Assembly: GCA_032718475.1 (NCBI GenBank)
Contig: JAUCBJ010007967.1
Coordinates: 17,753 to 81,752, forward strand
Direction of reading: 5' to 3'
Length of the DNA stretch: 64,000 nucleotides
Source of the DNA: Nemertoderma westbladi
Lineage: Eukaryota > Xenacoelomorpha > Nemertodermatida > Nemertodermatidae
Made by a program: the position numbers and the translations under genes. Numbering within the stretch: position 1 is the stretch's first letter; every line of letters begins with the position of its first letter. The notes beneath the pieces are model-generated. The model made no database searches. It was not told the DNA's origin and saw nothing but the letters and a program-made list of their open reading frames with translations. Positions 10,977 through 22,872 of the stretch are shown here, one piece after another.

Positions 10977-13710
10977 GATAAAATTCATTGACGGTCGGCA
11001 AATTAGTGAGCAGTATTGTGTGTTACCGGTAGTGTGCATGATTGTGACTGATAACTAAGCATTTCCTAAAGAATGCGCCTCATACGTGAATCATAAGCCT
11101 TACCGACTTACCGTTGTGATTAGTATAAGTCATATCTCTGTTTACTTAGATAGAGCGCCACGTCCTAAAGGAACTGTTAATATTTCCCGAAAGTGAATAA
11201 TATTAGTCAGAAATTATTTATTAACGATCAATCGAATAATACAGTAGGCTTCACTGCAATAATAATCTAAGCCCTCAGAATCCAGTCTCCCGGGAATATC
11301 CAGCGGGTGAATGGACGCGCACTAGGCTGGCTTCTGCTAATGTTGTGTTTATTGGTATTAAATATTTGTCATCTTCTAAAGTATATTTATAAACCAAAAG
11401 ACATATAAATTTTGGCAGGTTAAACTGCTAAAGGTCTTCAAAAGCGCGTACAATAACAGTTATTGTCTTTATTGCAGTAAGCAATAAAGTTGAAAGTACC
11501 GGTCAACCGGTAAACCTGAACCGGTACTTCTGTAGGTCAGTAGGCCCAACTGCCAGAACCGGTACTGCTGTAGGTCCGTAGGTCCAACTGCCAGAACCAG
11601 TACTTCTGTAGGTCCGTAGGCCTAACTGTCCTAACCGGTACTTCCAGTATAAGTACATTAGTATTATTCGATTTTGATTATTGTATACCGGTAGGTCTTA
11701 GTATTTAATCAGGGACTGCAGCCCTGGTTCTTTATTGAGACTTTACTTATTTCTGTCAGTTTTATTTCCTAGTAAGTTAATATTGAGCTGAAGACGTGTA
11801 AGTCTGCTCAGATTGTACAGATAATTGTAGGCCGGACTGTTGTCGGATTGTTGTTGGGTTTGGAGAGATTACGGCGTGTGTAGAGTTTGTCCGATAGAGT
11901 GCCGTTAGTAAGTTGGAGCAGCCATAGCTGTAAGGTCAATCCCCTCTTAAAGAATAAGTCGTACTACCGTGTTAGAACGCATACTAACTAACCGTTTTGG
12001 AATCTGCACATACTGTAGTTTATTTAGGCTTGACAGTATTCTGCCAGCGTTTTGGCCTGTGTTTGTTTGTGTGGTCTGTTCAGGTACCGTAATAGTTATT
12101 ACTCAGATATTTGTAGGCTGGATTGTTGTCTAGCTATTATTAGGTCTGAAGAGATTGCTGCGTGTGTAGAGTTTGTCTGATAAAGTGCCGTTAGTAAGTT
12201 GGGGCAGCCATAGCTGTAAGGTCAATCCCCTCTTAAAGAATAAGTCGTACTACCGTGTTAGAACGCATACTAACTAACAATTTCAGAATCTACACGTACG
12301 GTAGTTTATTTAGGCTTGGAGGTAGTCTGCCAGCGTTTTGGTTTGTATTTGTTTGAGTATTCTGTACGGGTAGCGTAATATTTATTATTCAGAGTTTATG
12401 CGATTATTCGCAACATTCATGTCCCCAAGTTTATTCCTACAGTAATTGTGCTTGTTATACATACCGTTATAGTTAAATTAACCCGGTACTACATGGGCTG
12501 CTTGGCGTAGGACAAGACTGGTGACTTTGTGCTCTGGTCACTCCAGCAGATGCCGTGGTTCTTTTAACTGTTCAAGTATATTTAACTACTGATTATTTGT
12601 TGTACCAGTACTTGTACCTAATTTAGGGTTTAGTGTACAGTGCTTTCCGAAAGTAATTAGTGTGTAGGCAGTATATTTGTGTTGTAAAGTGGTTAATAGG
12701 CACGCTGGATCTGGTAGTCCGCGGTAATTAACTTCTAGGTAGGAACACTCCGTGATACTTAACGTAGTACCTATAGCGATACGGCTATAGGTCGTCAGGC
12801 GGTGGTATTTTCCTATCTGGACAGTGCAATATATTTACTACTACTTATTATTTTCAAATACCGTAGTACCCTGTCTGTTGTAATAACCAGAATTCTAACC
12901 CTTTGTTAGACTGGTTTGTAGACTTCCTGTAAAATTACCCTAAAATTTCGTACGTAATAATATTTTTGTTGTGTTTTAATTAGAGATTTAATCTCACCCG
13001 TATCGTAAGTAATTTGTAGTATTAAGTAACTTAGGTAAATTAGAATTATCAGTTTTTAGTGTCCAATAAATAGCACTTCACTGGGAGCGCACAGCTTCTG
13101 TGTAGTGACTTCCCCCAGAAATAATAACATTTATTTCAAATATTGACAAAACCCATTTCAAACAGGTATATATCTATTATAAATCAACTCAAACGGTTTA
13201 TAAATAGTAAGCCTGCCATACAACAACTAGGTCTCAATATCAGTTGGACTACTGCTTAAATAACGGTAACAAAGTAAGTTAAAGTAACCAAGTAACCCTA
13301 AAATATTCAGAAATTCAATTATTCTAAAATAATTGACATACCGGTATTTACCATAGGCTTATTATATTTATTTCTATAAATTTGAGCTGAAATCATACCG
13401 GTATTCTGTAATTAATTCTAGTCCAGAATTATACTTATATACTATAAGTGTAAGCTGCATACCGGTACGATAGGCCTATTATATATTTATATATATTTGT
13501 GCCAAAATTATATACCTGTATTCTGTGACAAAACTAGTTTACAATACTTATATATACTATAAGCATACCGGTATTCTAATATATTATATATATATCACGC
13601 TACACTGAGTAGCAGTATCGGTAATTAATTATTAGGCCAACGGTGATACTGAATTACTAGACTTGCTTTAACTGTAATATAGCAGTAGGCATTCAACTGT
13701 ACAATCAAAC
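10977..13710 (+). mobile_element. Long untranslated leader of element A
   Basis: About 2.7 kb without a credible coding region, matched almost base for base in element C (60,519-63,268) and more loosely in element B (54,305-56,668). It holds a 3-copy repeat of about 40 bp around ACCGGTACTTCTGTAGGTC (11,519-11,640) and a duplicated block of about 130 bp (near 11,880-12,010 and 12,165-12,295, period about 286 bp) shared with C but single in B. The palindrome ACCGGT, often as TACCGGTA, is strikingly frequent. It ends at the gag ATG. Confidence 0.7.
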
Positions 13711-15460
13711 ATGGCTGACACAAGGCAAACTCTGTCAGATAGTCTCCTAGAAACAACAGCCTGTTTCTCAGATCAAAGTATAGAGAATCCCAGACCGAGG
13801 TCTGAAACCCCTCATACTGTAAGAAGGGCAACCCCTGCAGTGGTTGTGTCAGAACCTAGGTTGGTAGAAGCGATTTCGCAATTTGCGAAGTTAGTGAAGC
13901 GCCGTTGGTCTGCCATAGGCACTCGGGCCCAAGTCAAGCGGGATCAAGAAGAAGCTATAAAACAGCAGCAACCTCCTAGCCAAGAACCTAGTTCTCAGCG
14001 GCCCGATAGCTCCAGTAGTTCGGATACTGTTGAGCGGACGCCCGAACGCGGAGCGAAGATGGCGGATACGGTTTATGATGAGCGGCCAACCTATGAAGAA
14101 TCAACCGACGCCACTTCTTCTCAAGTGGAAAGCGAGGTGGAAAGCGAGGTGGAAAGCGAAGTGGAAAGCGAATTAACAGCAGCAGAGAGACCACGAACAA
14201 GAGACGCCATCGACATTTATCTGTCCGACTATCAGCGATTCCTAGGAGACGAAGAGTTGAGGAGACGGTCCAGCTGGACTTTCCCCTAATAGTGAAAGAA
14301 CCCAGCGTGTGTTGGACTCAATTGATGCTGAAATGTTAGCTGCTAACCAAGCTGAATTTGATGAAAAACTTCGCCTCGCTAGAGTCCAAGAAGAACAAGT
14401 AAAGAAAAGACGGATAGAGGAACAAAGGGCGGCGGCCATGGCAGAAGCAGAAGCGGAAAGAAAGGCAGCGGCGGCAGAAGCAAAGGCGGAAATGGCAGAA
14501 GCAGAAGCGGAAAGAAAGGCAGCGGCGGCAGAAGCAAAGGCGGAAAAGGCAGTGGCAGAAGCAGAACGGAGAGCGTCTGAGCAGACTACCCAACTGGAGT
14601 TGGAAAATCTGCAAGAGACGCAAGACAACATAAATAAACAGTTAACTGCTAGTCAAATGCAGATGATGAGACGATCTACTCCCAAACGCCAGGGATACAC
14701 ATCATCGGAGGAAAGCGAAACCACCGATCCTGAAGGCGGAGGAAATAGATCTCGTCTAAGCAGGCGTAGAAAAACATCTCACCGTCACAAATTGCCTGAT
14801 TTGCCCCCAGCTGTTAGAAGACAGCTAGCTAGCACAGACTTAGGTAGTACGGAACCCACAGACCAAACTATTCAGGTCAAAAGACTCCCTACAATAGTTG
14901 ATGAGCCTGAAATAATTAAGCCTGTCGTTCCCAAAGTCACTCCTGTGTTAGAGACCCCTGTACTTCCAGAGCTTAACTCTAAATTCCCTTTACATAGTAC
15001 TACACTGCCTGTACCCGGTAGAACAGTCCATGAGAATATCCCTGTCCTGATAGCAGAGAGAGAAATCAAAGATTTGTCTCCCGTCGTCCCACGTCAGCCC
15101 GCTACAATGTTGGCGACTCCCGCTTCGGCGGTCGAGTGGGTAGAAGAGGGACGGCGGGGGATGAATCTCCTGCTCGGACAGATGCAGGAGACTGTCCACC
15201 AGCTTAAGGGAACAGTAAGGGAAGGTAGGGCAGAATTGCAAGAAGTGCAGCAAAGTATCGCACTGGAACGCGACAAATTAGACAATATACAAAAGGGCAT
15301 ACCAATACCCCCTGTAACATTGTGTCAACCTGTTAGGTCTGAAGTATTACATGCGCAAGGTGTGGAGCCTACACGCATCTATACTGCTAGTGAAGTAGAA
15401 ACTCCTATAGCAAACCCTATTAAGGGTGATTATCGACCTGTTATTAATGATATCCCTTAA
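13711..15460 (+). pseudogene. gag: gag N-terminal ORF of element A, frameshifted
   Basis: The frame from ATG 13,711 runs 192 codons and includes an ESEV tandem repeat. It stops because of a +1 difference near 14,263-14,285 relative to element C, where the frame stays open. It resumes in the other frame from about 14,309 to a TAA at 15,460; in element B the equivalent codon is a tyrosine codon, so this stop is a point change. The second part has a long Glu/Ala/Lys coiled-coil-like region (about 14,420-14,590) built from a duplicated segment of about 54 bp. It probably encodes the structural N-terminal Gag of a BEL-like element. Two lesions make this copy unable to give a continuous product without frameshifting and readthrough. 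Confidence 0.7.
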
Positions 15461-15517
15461 AGACCTGACAATGATCCGAGAAATTTATATACCGATAATT
15501 CGATATTAAATAACACG

Positions 15518-17860
15518 ATGGCCCAAGAAAGCTTTACGCGTCAGATGGCTAGAACAGAAGCCCGCCAAGCGGTCAAAGTGGGAGAGATCGTCAAATTCAA
15601 TGGAGATGAGATGAAATGGTTACCTTTCAACGAATATTACAAAGATAGCATACAAAACTCTGTACTATCTAACGGAGAGAAACTTAGGTTCCTCATCAAG
15701 TGCTTGGAAGGACCTCCCAGGTTAATGGCGTTAAAGTTTATTGGACATCCAGAAGGATTAAGACAAGTATGGGATACATTAAACATCAGGTATGGTAACA
15801 AGGATAACATAGCTAAGTATTTGTATGCAAAATTAGTAGCCCCCCGACACTTCCTTAGTAGCGGGATTATAGAGTTTTCCGATGAGATTCAGGAAATCTG
15901 TAGACAATTGGACTGGTTAGGTAAGTCTCATGAATATCAGAGTTCCATGGTTATTGGAGCAATAGTCTCTACTTTACCAAAGGGTGGAGTATGTACACGC
16001 TGGGACAAGAAAGTGTTGTACATGACTGAACAACAACGACGAAGCCCTACCATGGCTGATCTCATGTCCTTCTTAGATAGTGAAGTAAAATTACAACTCA
16101 TAAAGCAGTCCAGAGAGAAAACATCGGAAAATAAGGTAAGTGAGAAACCCGTTTCTAGGAGAAGGGTAACACCAGTGTGTTACACTGACGACGGCGAAAG
16201 CCAAGCTTCTCAAGAAGAGGACAGCGGGAAAGACACAGCAAAATCTTACTATGACAACAAGACCTATAAAGACGTAAGTAAATATAAGTCTCGAACCAGT
16301 GACAGGAGAGAACAGGTTGCTAAGACTCCTCCTCAGTCTCCTAACAGAATGCACGGAAGAAAGCCCGAAGTAAGAACGAGAGTGCATCACGTTACCCAAG
16401 GGAAAGTGAGTAACATCAAACCAAACTGTGCGCTGTGCGACGGGCCCCACCGTTTGAGTGCGTGTGCTGAATTTCTAAAGAAATCCCTTGTAGACAGACG
16501 TACAGTCCTGTGGGACAAGCGGTTATGCTATAATTGCCTCAGACCAGGACACCAACGGCGAACCTGTTACTCCGACATAAAGTGTGCAAAGTGTGGCGCG
16601 AAACATCACATCTTGTTACACAGTGAGTTCGAACGAGACAAACTGAGTCAGGTAATTGAGCCCGAACTACATGTCCAATTCAGTGATGTAAACGACACTG
16701 ATCAAGAATCTGAGATGGAAGGATTCTATACTGACGAATTCTCCGACGCCAATGAATCCTGTTATCTAATCAATACCGCAGTGTATCGAGCACTTACTTA
16801 TGAAAAGGACACCAACAATGAGTTTCCCCCAACTACTTTTGCCAAACAACCATCTTGGAAAGCTCCAACTTCCAACGTAGGAATCAGAGAATTTCCTGTA
16901 GTGCAGGTAAGAGTTCACGGTCTTAACAAAAGTTACATAGTGAACGCCCTCCTTGACTCCGGCAGCACAGGAACATTCATCGATCAAGAACTAGCCGAAG
17001 ATATCTTTGCTGGACAACCCAAGTTCCGGACTAAATTGAATATGTCAGGAATTATGCAGGTTTGGAAATCTACCCTAACGGCAGACTACTATGTAGGTGT
17101 GTTGTCCACCCCCCAGGATAAATTAGGAGCACAAGGTATAAGGTCGGTAAAAATGGTGGCTATAAAGAACTTCGCTACTACCCAAGCAGACCTTTATAAT
17201 TGGGACGAGGATAAGAGCATCCAACATCTTAAGATACCTCGATTCCAGACAGATTATCCTGGAGTGCAAATACTCATCGGCCAAAACGCGCATGAGGCGC
17301 TCGAGACATTGGAGAAACGGCCTGCTCAACCGCAGCCACTACAAACCTATGCGGTAAGAACTAGAGTAGGTTGGTACTTCACTGGCCCTTCCCGTAGAAC
17401 TCTCAAAGAGAGATTACCTCAACAACAAGTATACCAAGTAAAGGAATGGGAAGTGGAGAGCAGTGATGTGGACGATCCAACTGAGGGAACACCATACTCC
17501 TCAGATAATGACGATATTAACTCCAATGTAGATCAATGGAGACATTGCCTTGGGACGATTAATCCAGCCGACATCGCTTCCAGAGGAGCAACTCTTCAAG
17601 AACTGATAGATACTCCAGGCTGGTTAGGTGGATCCGACTCCTTAAGTAAAGAAGAAGAAGAATGGCCTCCTCATCTTACCACGGCAGAAATTAGACAGGC
17701 CAAGGGAGCGGAGAAAGTAACACAACAACTCAATCGCCCAGCTAGTCGTTTATGTTTACTGGAAAGAGACCGAAAACTGTCCGGAAACTATGGAAGGCAA
17801 GATACTCTTCCTACGACCACTTCCCTAATCCGACAAATATCTAGGGACTCCATAACGTAA
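15518..17860 (+). CDS. BEL/Pao gag-protease ORF lacking RT
   Basis: A 780-codon ORF from ATG 15,518, in the same frame as the upstream gag part. In order: a Pao-type Gag region (about residues 20-190, the DUF1759-like WLPFNEYYKD..., LRFLIKCLEG); zinc knuckles at about 303-370 (CALCDGPHRLSAC, CYNCLRPGHQRRTC, CAKCGAKHH); and a retropepsin-like protease with DSGSTGTFID at about 480. It then switches near residue 670 to QWRHC..INPADIASRGA, a motif that in BEL/Pao elements lies downstream of RT/RNase H. The roughly 1-kb RT/RNase H block expected between them is absent and the reading frame is kept. The last 110 residues are a remnant without integrase. This is an internally deleted, non-autonomous element. 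Confidence 0.8.
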   Translation: MAQESFTRQMARTEARQAVKVGEIVKFNGDEMKWLPFNEYYKDSIQNSVLSNGEKLRFLIKCLEGPPRLMALKFIGHPEGLRQVWDTLNIRYGNKDNIAKYLYAKLVAPRHFLSSGIIEFSDEIQEICRQLDWLGKSHEYQSSMVIGAIVSTLPKGGVCTRWDKKVLYMTEQQRRSPTMADLMSFLDSEVKLQLIKQSREKTSENKVSEKPVSRRRVTPVCYTDDGESQASQEEDSGKDTAKSYYDNKTYKDVSKYKSRTSDRREQVAKTPPQSPNRMHGRKPEVRTRVHHVTQGKVSNIKPNCALCDGPHRLSACAEFLKKSLVDRRTVLWDKRLCYNCLRPGHQRRTCYSDIKCAKCGAKHHILLHSEFERDKLSQVIEPELHVQFSDVNDTDQESEMEGFYTDEFSDANESCYLINTAVYRALTYEKDTNNEFPPTTFAKQPSWKAPTSNVGIREFPVVQVRVHGLNKSYIVNALLDSGSTGTFIDQELAEDIFAGQPKFRTKLNMSGIMQVWKSTLTADYYVGVLSTPQDKLGAQGIRSVKMVAIKNFATTQADLYNWDEDKSIQHLKIPRFQTDYPGVQILIGQNAHEALETLEKRPAQPQPLQTYAVRTRVGWYFTGPSRRTLKERLPQQQVYQVKEWEVESSDVDDPTEGTPYSSDNDDINSNVDQWRHCLGTINPADIASRGATLQELIDTPGWLGGSDSLSKEEEEWPPHLTTAEIRQAKGAEKVTQQLNRPASRLCLLERDRKLSGNYGRQDTLPTTTSLIRQISRDSIT

Positions 17861-19489
17861 TAACATATGGAGTGGGCGTGTGACTATATCATTTTATATT
17901 TGTTTTTATTTTATATTTATGTATGTATTATTATGTAATTTTATTATAATCGTTTTCTTTAATTTTATTTAGTAGAATGTTATTTTAGTGATTATTTAGT
18001 AGATTAGTGCAATATATTAGTGTTTATTACGTACGTAATTATTTATAATATATATTTAGTGCGACGGCGAGAAATAATTATTTTTTCTCTTTCCTTACTG
18101 TCCGTATCATATTATAAATACGTGACTATAGTAAGATGAAATGTCCGTACTTATTAAAGTACAATAAAGCTCCTACTATACTTAAGTATTATTGGTAGGC
18201 AGAGTATTAGGAATGCAAAGTTCAGATCCTCGTGTCTCGGCTAAACCAAGCTCTGGGTAGACCTTGGAAACGACTTGCCTCTTCACACTGACATTGCTTC
18301 GTGCGATATTGCTCTTCTACCTTATATTAAATAATACATATAGTAGCGTGATGTCCCTATAACAGTAGCGTAAAACGCAAATAAATCTGTTAAACCTTTT
18401 GACCATCTGTAATTCTAGTCGATTAAAATATCGCGGCACCCACCGATATACTTGAAAGACAAATTCTAGAATCAGTGGTTAACGTCCCCAGACAAGTTCT
18501 GGAATAAATCGGTGCCCATCTTAAATATTAATTTAATATTTATTAAAATCTGTAAAATTCTGATCCTTTAAAATTTCTAGTCAATTAAGATATCGCAGCA
18601 TTTACCGATACTCTTAAAAGACAATTTTATAGAATTAAGGATCCTATGTCCCCAGACATGCTCTGGAATAAAATTGTGTCAATTTTACCATCAAATAATA
18701 AAATTCACGGGAATAAATTTAAATTCATATCTTAAATGAATTTCATAAATTGTCATTTTGTGCAATTTATAACATTCCCAAAATTCCATTAATTAATAGA
18801 TCATGGGAGCGGAGATTCATCCTATTGAGTGTATTAGAGTGCGAGAATCTCCAACATATAGTCAATAGCCGATAAAAATAATAAAATCATGCATAAAGAG
18901 AATATTGACAATTAAAGAATTATTATTAAATAGCATCCCAGATCTGTATGCATGAGAATTACCCTAATTCTACCGCTAGCATTCCATAATGTCACCATAG
19001 CAACACCCACGCTAGAATTAGAAGCAAGTTAAAAGAACAATAGAAAGCTTGTCCCATTGCATAGCATAGAGAATACATAGCACACTGTTAGTATCCAAAG
19101 ATACACAGTAATAACGTGACATTCTGGAAGGCACTGACTAACGGACAAATGGCCTGTATGTGTACAATTGGTGACAGTTGTGTGGAATTTGTGCGTTTAT
19201 AGGTGAATGTTACTGCTAAGGTGTGTTTACAGTAGCTAGTCGCAATTGTGAAAGTAGCCCAACTCTCCTATAGAAAGAACCTAAAGTGGATTCAAGCCTT
19301 TGGGACGGACAGTGGAGTGACTTGTGCCGGTTATCGTTGTTGTGCTGTTGCTACATGTTGGCGTAAACACCGCGACGACGGTACATCGGCGCTGAGAATC
19401 CCACTGTCCGGGGGCAAAGAGAAGTAGGCAGCGACGCCCGCTCGCCTAAATATAAACTTATTTGATATTAATAAACTCAGATAGCAGAT
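17861..19489. other. Non-coding AT-rich 3' region of element A
   Basis: No gene recognised. Contains an imperfect duplication: CTAGTCGATTAAAATATCGC (from about 18,415, through a CCCCAGACA..TTCTGGAATAAA segment) recurs from about 18,580 as CTAGTCAATTAAGATATCGC with the same CCCCAGACA..CTCTGGAATAAA ending. A GC-richer stretch at 19,300-19,440 precedes the next ORF. There is no polypurine tract or integrase remnant, so where element A ends is unclear. Confidence 0.5.
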
Positions 19490-20485
19490 ATGACGGAGTT
19501 GATAGAAGATGATCTTGGTATTAGGGAGCGATATACTCTACCTTTACAAGCATTTGTGGATAGCTTAATACGCGGTGAAGCCGATCCAACCATTACGGAG
19601 GAAGATGGTTGTTATATCGAACCGCCGATGTCCCAAGAGCAACTTGCGCGTGAATTGGACTATCGAAAATTCACCACTCGCTATACGAATCGTAACAGTA
19701 CGTATATGGACTTCCTAACTACCGGCCATCCTATCGATTTACATGATACGGACGATGTATACACCGAAAGGGAAATGGTTCTATTTAAATATCATACCCA
19801 GCGGAGTCGTAACGATAAACCGAGAATAGATCACGAAAATTCTATTCGTAACCGACTGGGAAGACGAACCAATATGCCTAGAATCTGAGGAGATTCAGCC
19901 TATCGCGCCCGGAACAGCGACAACGATTACATCCTAGAATGGTATCAAGGTCCACAGTGTCTCACTGCGTACGATTATCGACATGCCAACTATGTTTCTA
20001 GGCAACGTTGTCGGTTATGCGCATCGAGAGACCACGATACGCCCATGGACACCGACGTCCGCTGTTCCTATTTCCAAGAACAACCGACTATGGAAATTTA
20101 TTGCGCATATTGCAGACTCAATAACTTGCATATTTTTGCGGTTTGCCCTCAATATATGACTCAATGTCACCATTGTCAACTAAAGGGACATGCCAGTTTC
20201 GATTGCCCTTTTAATCACGATTTGGAAAGCGTAGATGAAATGATCACACTACGTTACATCAGAGCTTGGGAAGCGAACGCTGATTTACACTGTGATTCGC
20301 GCCATCGCTATTATCCCGGACGCGCTTACGAAGGAGTTTATGCGTTCCATCCTTATCTATTCGCTTCGGTTGAACAGAAATCACGCATATCAAGTTACGA
20401 GCTACTGAAGCGCGTCGGAGAATGTATTTCAACCAAATTCGTACGCAAATTTCTCAGGAGTGTTAATCCTAGCGACCTTCTGTAA
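19490..20485 (+). pseudogene. Cys/His-rich zinc-knuckle ORF cut by an LTR
   Basis: ATG 19,490 opens a frame that is 332 codons long if one TGA at 19,886-19,888 is ignored; both halves lie in the same frame. The second half has CRLC..H, then CAYC-X5-H-X4-C and CHHC-X4-H-X4-C, the last a textbook CCHC knuckle, so a nucleic-acid-binding, gag-like role is plausible. The first half is acidic and polar with no recognised domain. The final stop is supplied by the LTR that begins at 20,481 (TGTAAA), so the natural C-terminus is lost. It could be an unrelated retroelement gene into which the LTR inserted, or an extra gene of element A. Confidence 0.5.
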
Positions 20486-21268
20486 AAGCTTCTGTGGGAT
20501 CTAGCTGGCCCTTTTGCTTTGCGGTCCGAGTTCCCCCCAGGCGCTGGAATACTCTAAAAAGGCTTTCTAACTATATATATATTCCCCTCGCCCGCAAGGT
20601 ACCGTAATAGGTGTTTTAACGGACATAAAAGTCATTCTTCTAGATTTGTACTTTAGAGGACATAATCCGCAATCTCGTGACGCGATAAGCTGGGTACTCT
20701 TGAAAACAGTGTCGCTACCATGACGACGGCTAACAGCTGATATTGCCACGTCGACATTTCTTTGTTTCTTTGTTCTCTCGTGGTTCGGTTGACCAATCAG
20801 AGCGATTTTTTCTGTAGATGTGGAGCTTTGGGCAGATCATGCTAGAGCGTTCAGTCTTACTGTTTTTTATGATACTGTTGTTTTTGTTGGTATCTAGGCC
20901 AGGAACAACGGCTCTAGAGTTAACTTGTTTCATACTTTTAGAAGAAACATTAGTAGGCTTAAGATTATAGAGCGTATAACTGTTATCATATCAACTCACA
21001 TATCAACTCAATCAGTGCATATCTTGTCATATCTTGTCATATCATATCTTAACCTACCGTCTTAATGCTATTTACTGTTGTGTTTTGGTTGAATATTATT
21101 TGGAGAACATATATAAAGAACCCAAATTTCCCAATTTTCTTGATACACTACAGGTTAGAGAGAGACGGGTTATATATGGCAATTGCGACTTATATTGTTG
21201 TGGTTTGTAGTGAATTTAATGCTATTTGATAAGCACTACATTGGTCCGTTGCTGTTCTCTCTATATAT
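20481..21268 (+). mobile_element. BEL-family LTR copy at 20,481
   Basis: Begins TGTAAAAGCTTCTGTGGGAT and aligns to the LTRs at 10,243 and 59,743. It keeps the TATATATATTCCCCTCGCCC segment shared with the 59,743 copy. It follows a coding ORF, not a polypurine tract, so it may be the 5' or solo LTR of a separate insertion and not the 3' LTR of element A. Similarity to the others ends in TATATAT at 21,268, where a 680-bp tandem repeat begins. No target duplication could be identified. Confidence 0.6.
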
Positions 21269-22872
21269 TTATACGATGTTGACAACTACGACTTTAGAGG
21301 GATTGTAATATTCATATTAAAACAATAAAATAGGACATGGGGTCTATTCCCTCAGATACTACCTAGCATTTAGGGCCACTTGGGCCACTGTTAGTACTCA
21401 GGCACTAGGCCCATCAAAAAACACACAACAAAATACCAAATCGATTTTAGTGCTACATAAACCCAACCCAACTACCACAAGAAAAATTGCACCAAACCAT
21501 ACAGTAACTACAGGTTCCGGTAAGTATTGCACGAAATAGGCTATCCCATAAATTACGAAAAATATAGGACATTTTGTCCGCCGAAAAAGGTAAGTCTAAG
21601 TAATAAATTTTATAAAAATAAAAGGGTTTCGGAGATTTAAACACTGAACCCTGGGATTCGTGGTTCTCCTCATCAGCAGTGTGCCACGAACCCCACCTCT
21701 ACCCTAACAAAACTGCACCACTAAATTAAGATAATGACCAATAAATTAGAAATCCTACCGTACCACCCAACAGAGTTGAAACCACCCACCCCCAAATGTA
21801 TGTTACCATCAGCCCCAAATGCATAAACATGATTTCCCAACTGAATGCAACCAACCCCAATTAGCACCTACCGGTATGTACAGATATATGATCAGATTTT
21901 TTAAACAAAATTGCGCAGATGTCAGGAAATACCCCTTTAAATATATAATTATACGATGTTGACAACTACGACTTTAGAGGGATTGTAATATTCATATTAA
22001 AACAATAAAATAGGACATGGGGTCTATTCCCTCAGATACTACCTAGCATTTAGGGCCACTTGGGCCACTGTTAGTACTCAGGCACTAGGCCCATCAAAAA
22101 ACACACAACAAAATACCAAATCGATTTTAGTGCTACATAAACCCAACCCAACTACCACAAGAAAAATTGCACCAAACCATACAGTAACTACAGGTTCCGG
22201 TAAGTATTGCACGAAATAGGCTATCCCATAAATTACGAAAAATATAGGACATTTTGTCCGCCGAAAAAGGTAAGTCTAAGTAATAAATTTTATAAAAATA
22301 AAAGGGTTTCGGAGATTTAAACACTGAACCCTGGGATTCGTGGTTCTCCTCATCAGCAGTGTGCCACGAACCCCACCTCTACCCTAACAAAACTGCACCA
22401 CTAAATTAAGATAATGACCAATAAATTAGAAATCCTACCGTACCACCCAACAGAGTTGAAACCACCCACCCCCAAATGTATGTTACCATCAGCCCCAAAT
22501 GCATAAACATGATTTCCCAACTGAATGCAACCAACCCCAATTAGCACCTACCGGTATGTACAGATATATGATCAGATTTTTTAAACAAAATTGCGCAGAT
22601 GTCAGGAAATACCCCTTTAAATATATAATTATACGATGTTGACAACTACGACTTTAGAGGGATTGTAATATTCATATTAAAACAATAAAATAGGACATGG
22701 GGTCTATTCCCTCAGATACTACCTAGCATTTAGGGCCACTTGGGCCACTGTTAGTACTCAGGCACTAGGCCCATCAAAAAACACACAACAAAATACCAAA
22801 TCGATTTTAGTGCTACATAAACCCAACCCAACTACCACAAGAAAAATTGCACCAAACCATACAGTAACTACA
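21269..22872. repeat. 680-bp tandem repeat, 2.35 copies
   Basis: The segment starting ATACGATGTTGACAACTACG occurs at 21,271, 21,951 and 22,631, an exact 680-bp period. Copies 1 and 2 look identical wherever I compared them, and the third is cut after about 240 bp at CAGTAACTACACGTTCG, where element X begins. A 63-residue minus-strand ORF repeats with it and is probably not a gene. The perfect identity means either a very recent duplication or an assembly duplication. Confidence 0.85.

Noticed and set aside
14242-14631. Minus-strand Ser/Ala-rich frame opposite the gag coiled coil
   Set aside because: Complement of an Ala/Glu/Lys-coding duplicated segment; the plus frame is shared between elements.
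21453-22324. Two identical 63-codon minus-strand ORFs
   Set aside because: They are duplicates created by the 680-bp tandem repeat, with no domain and no independent support.
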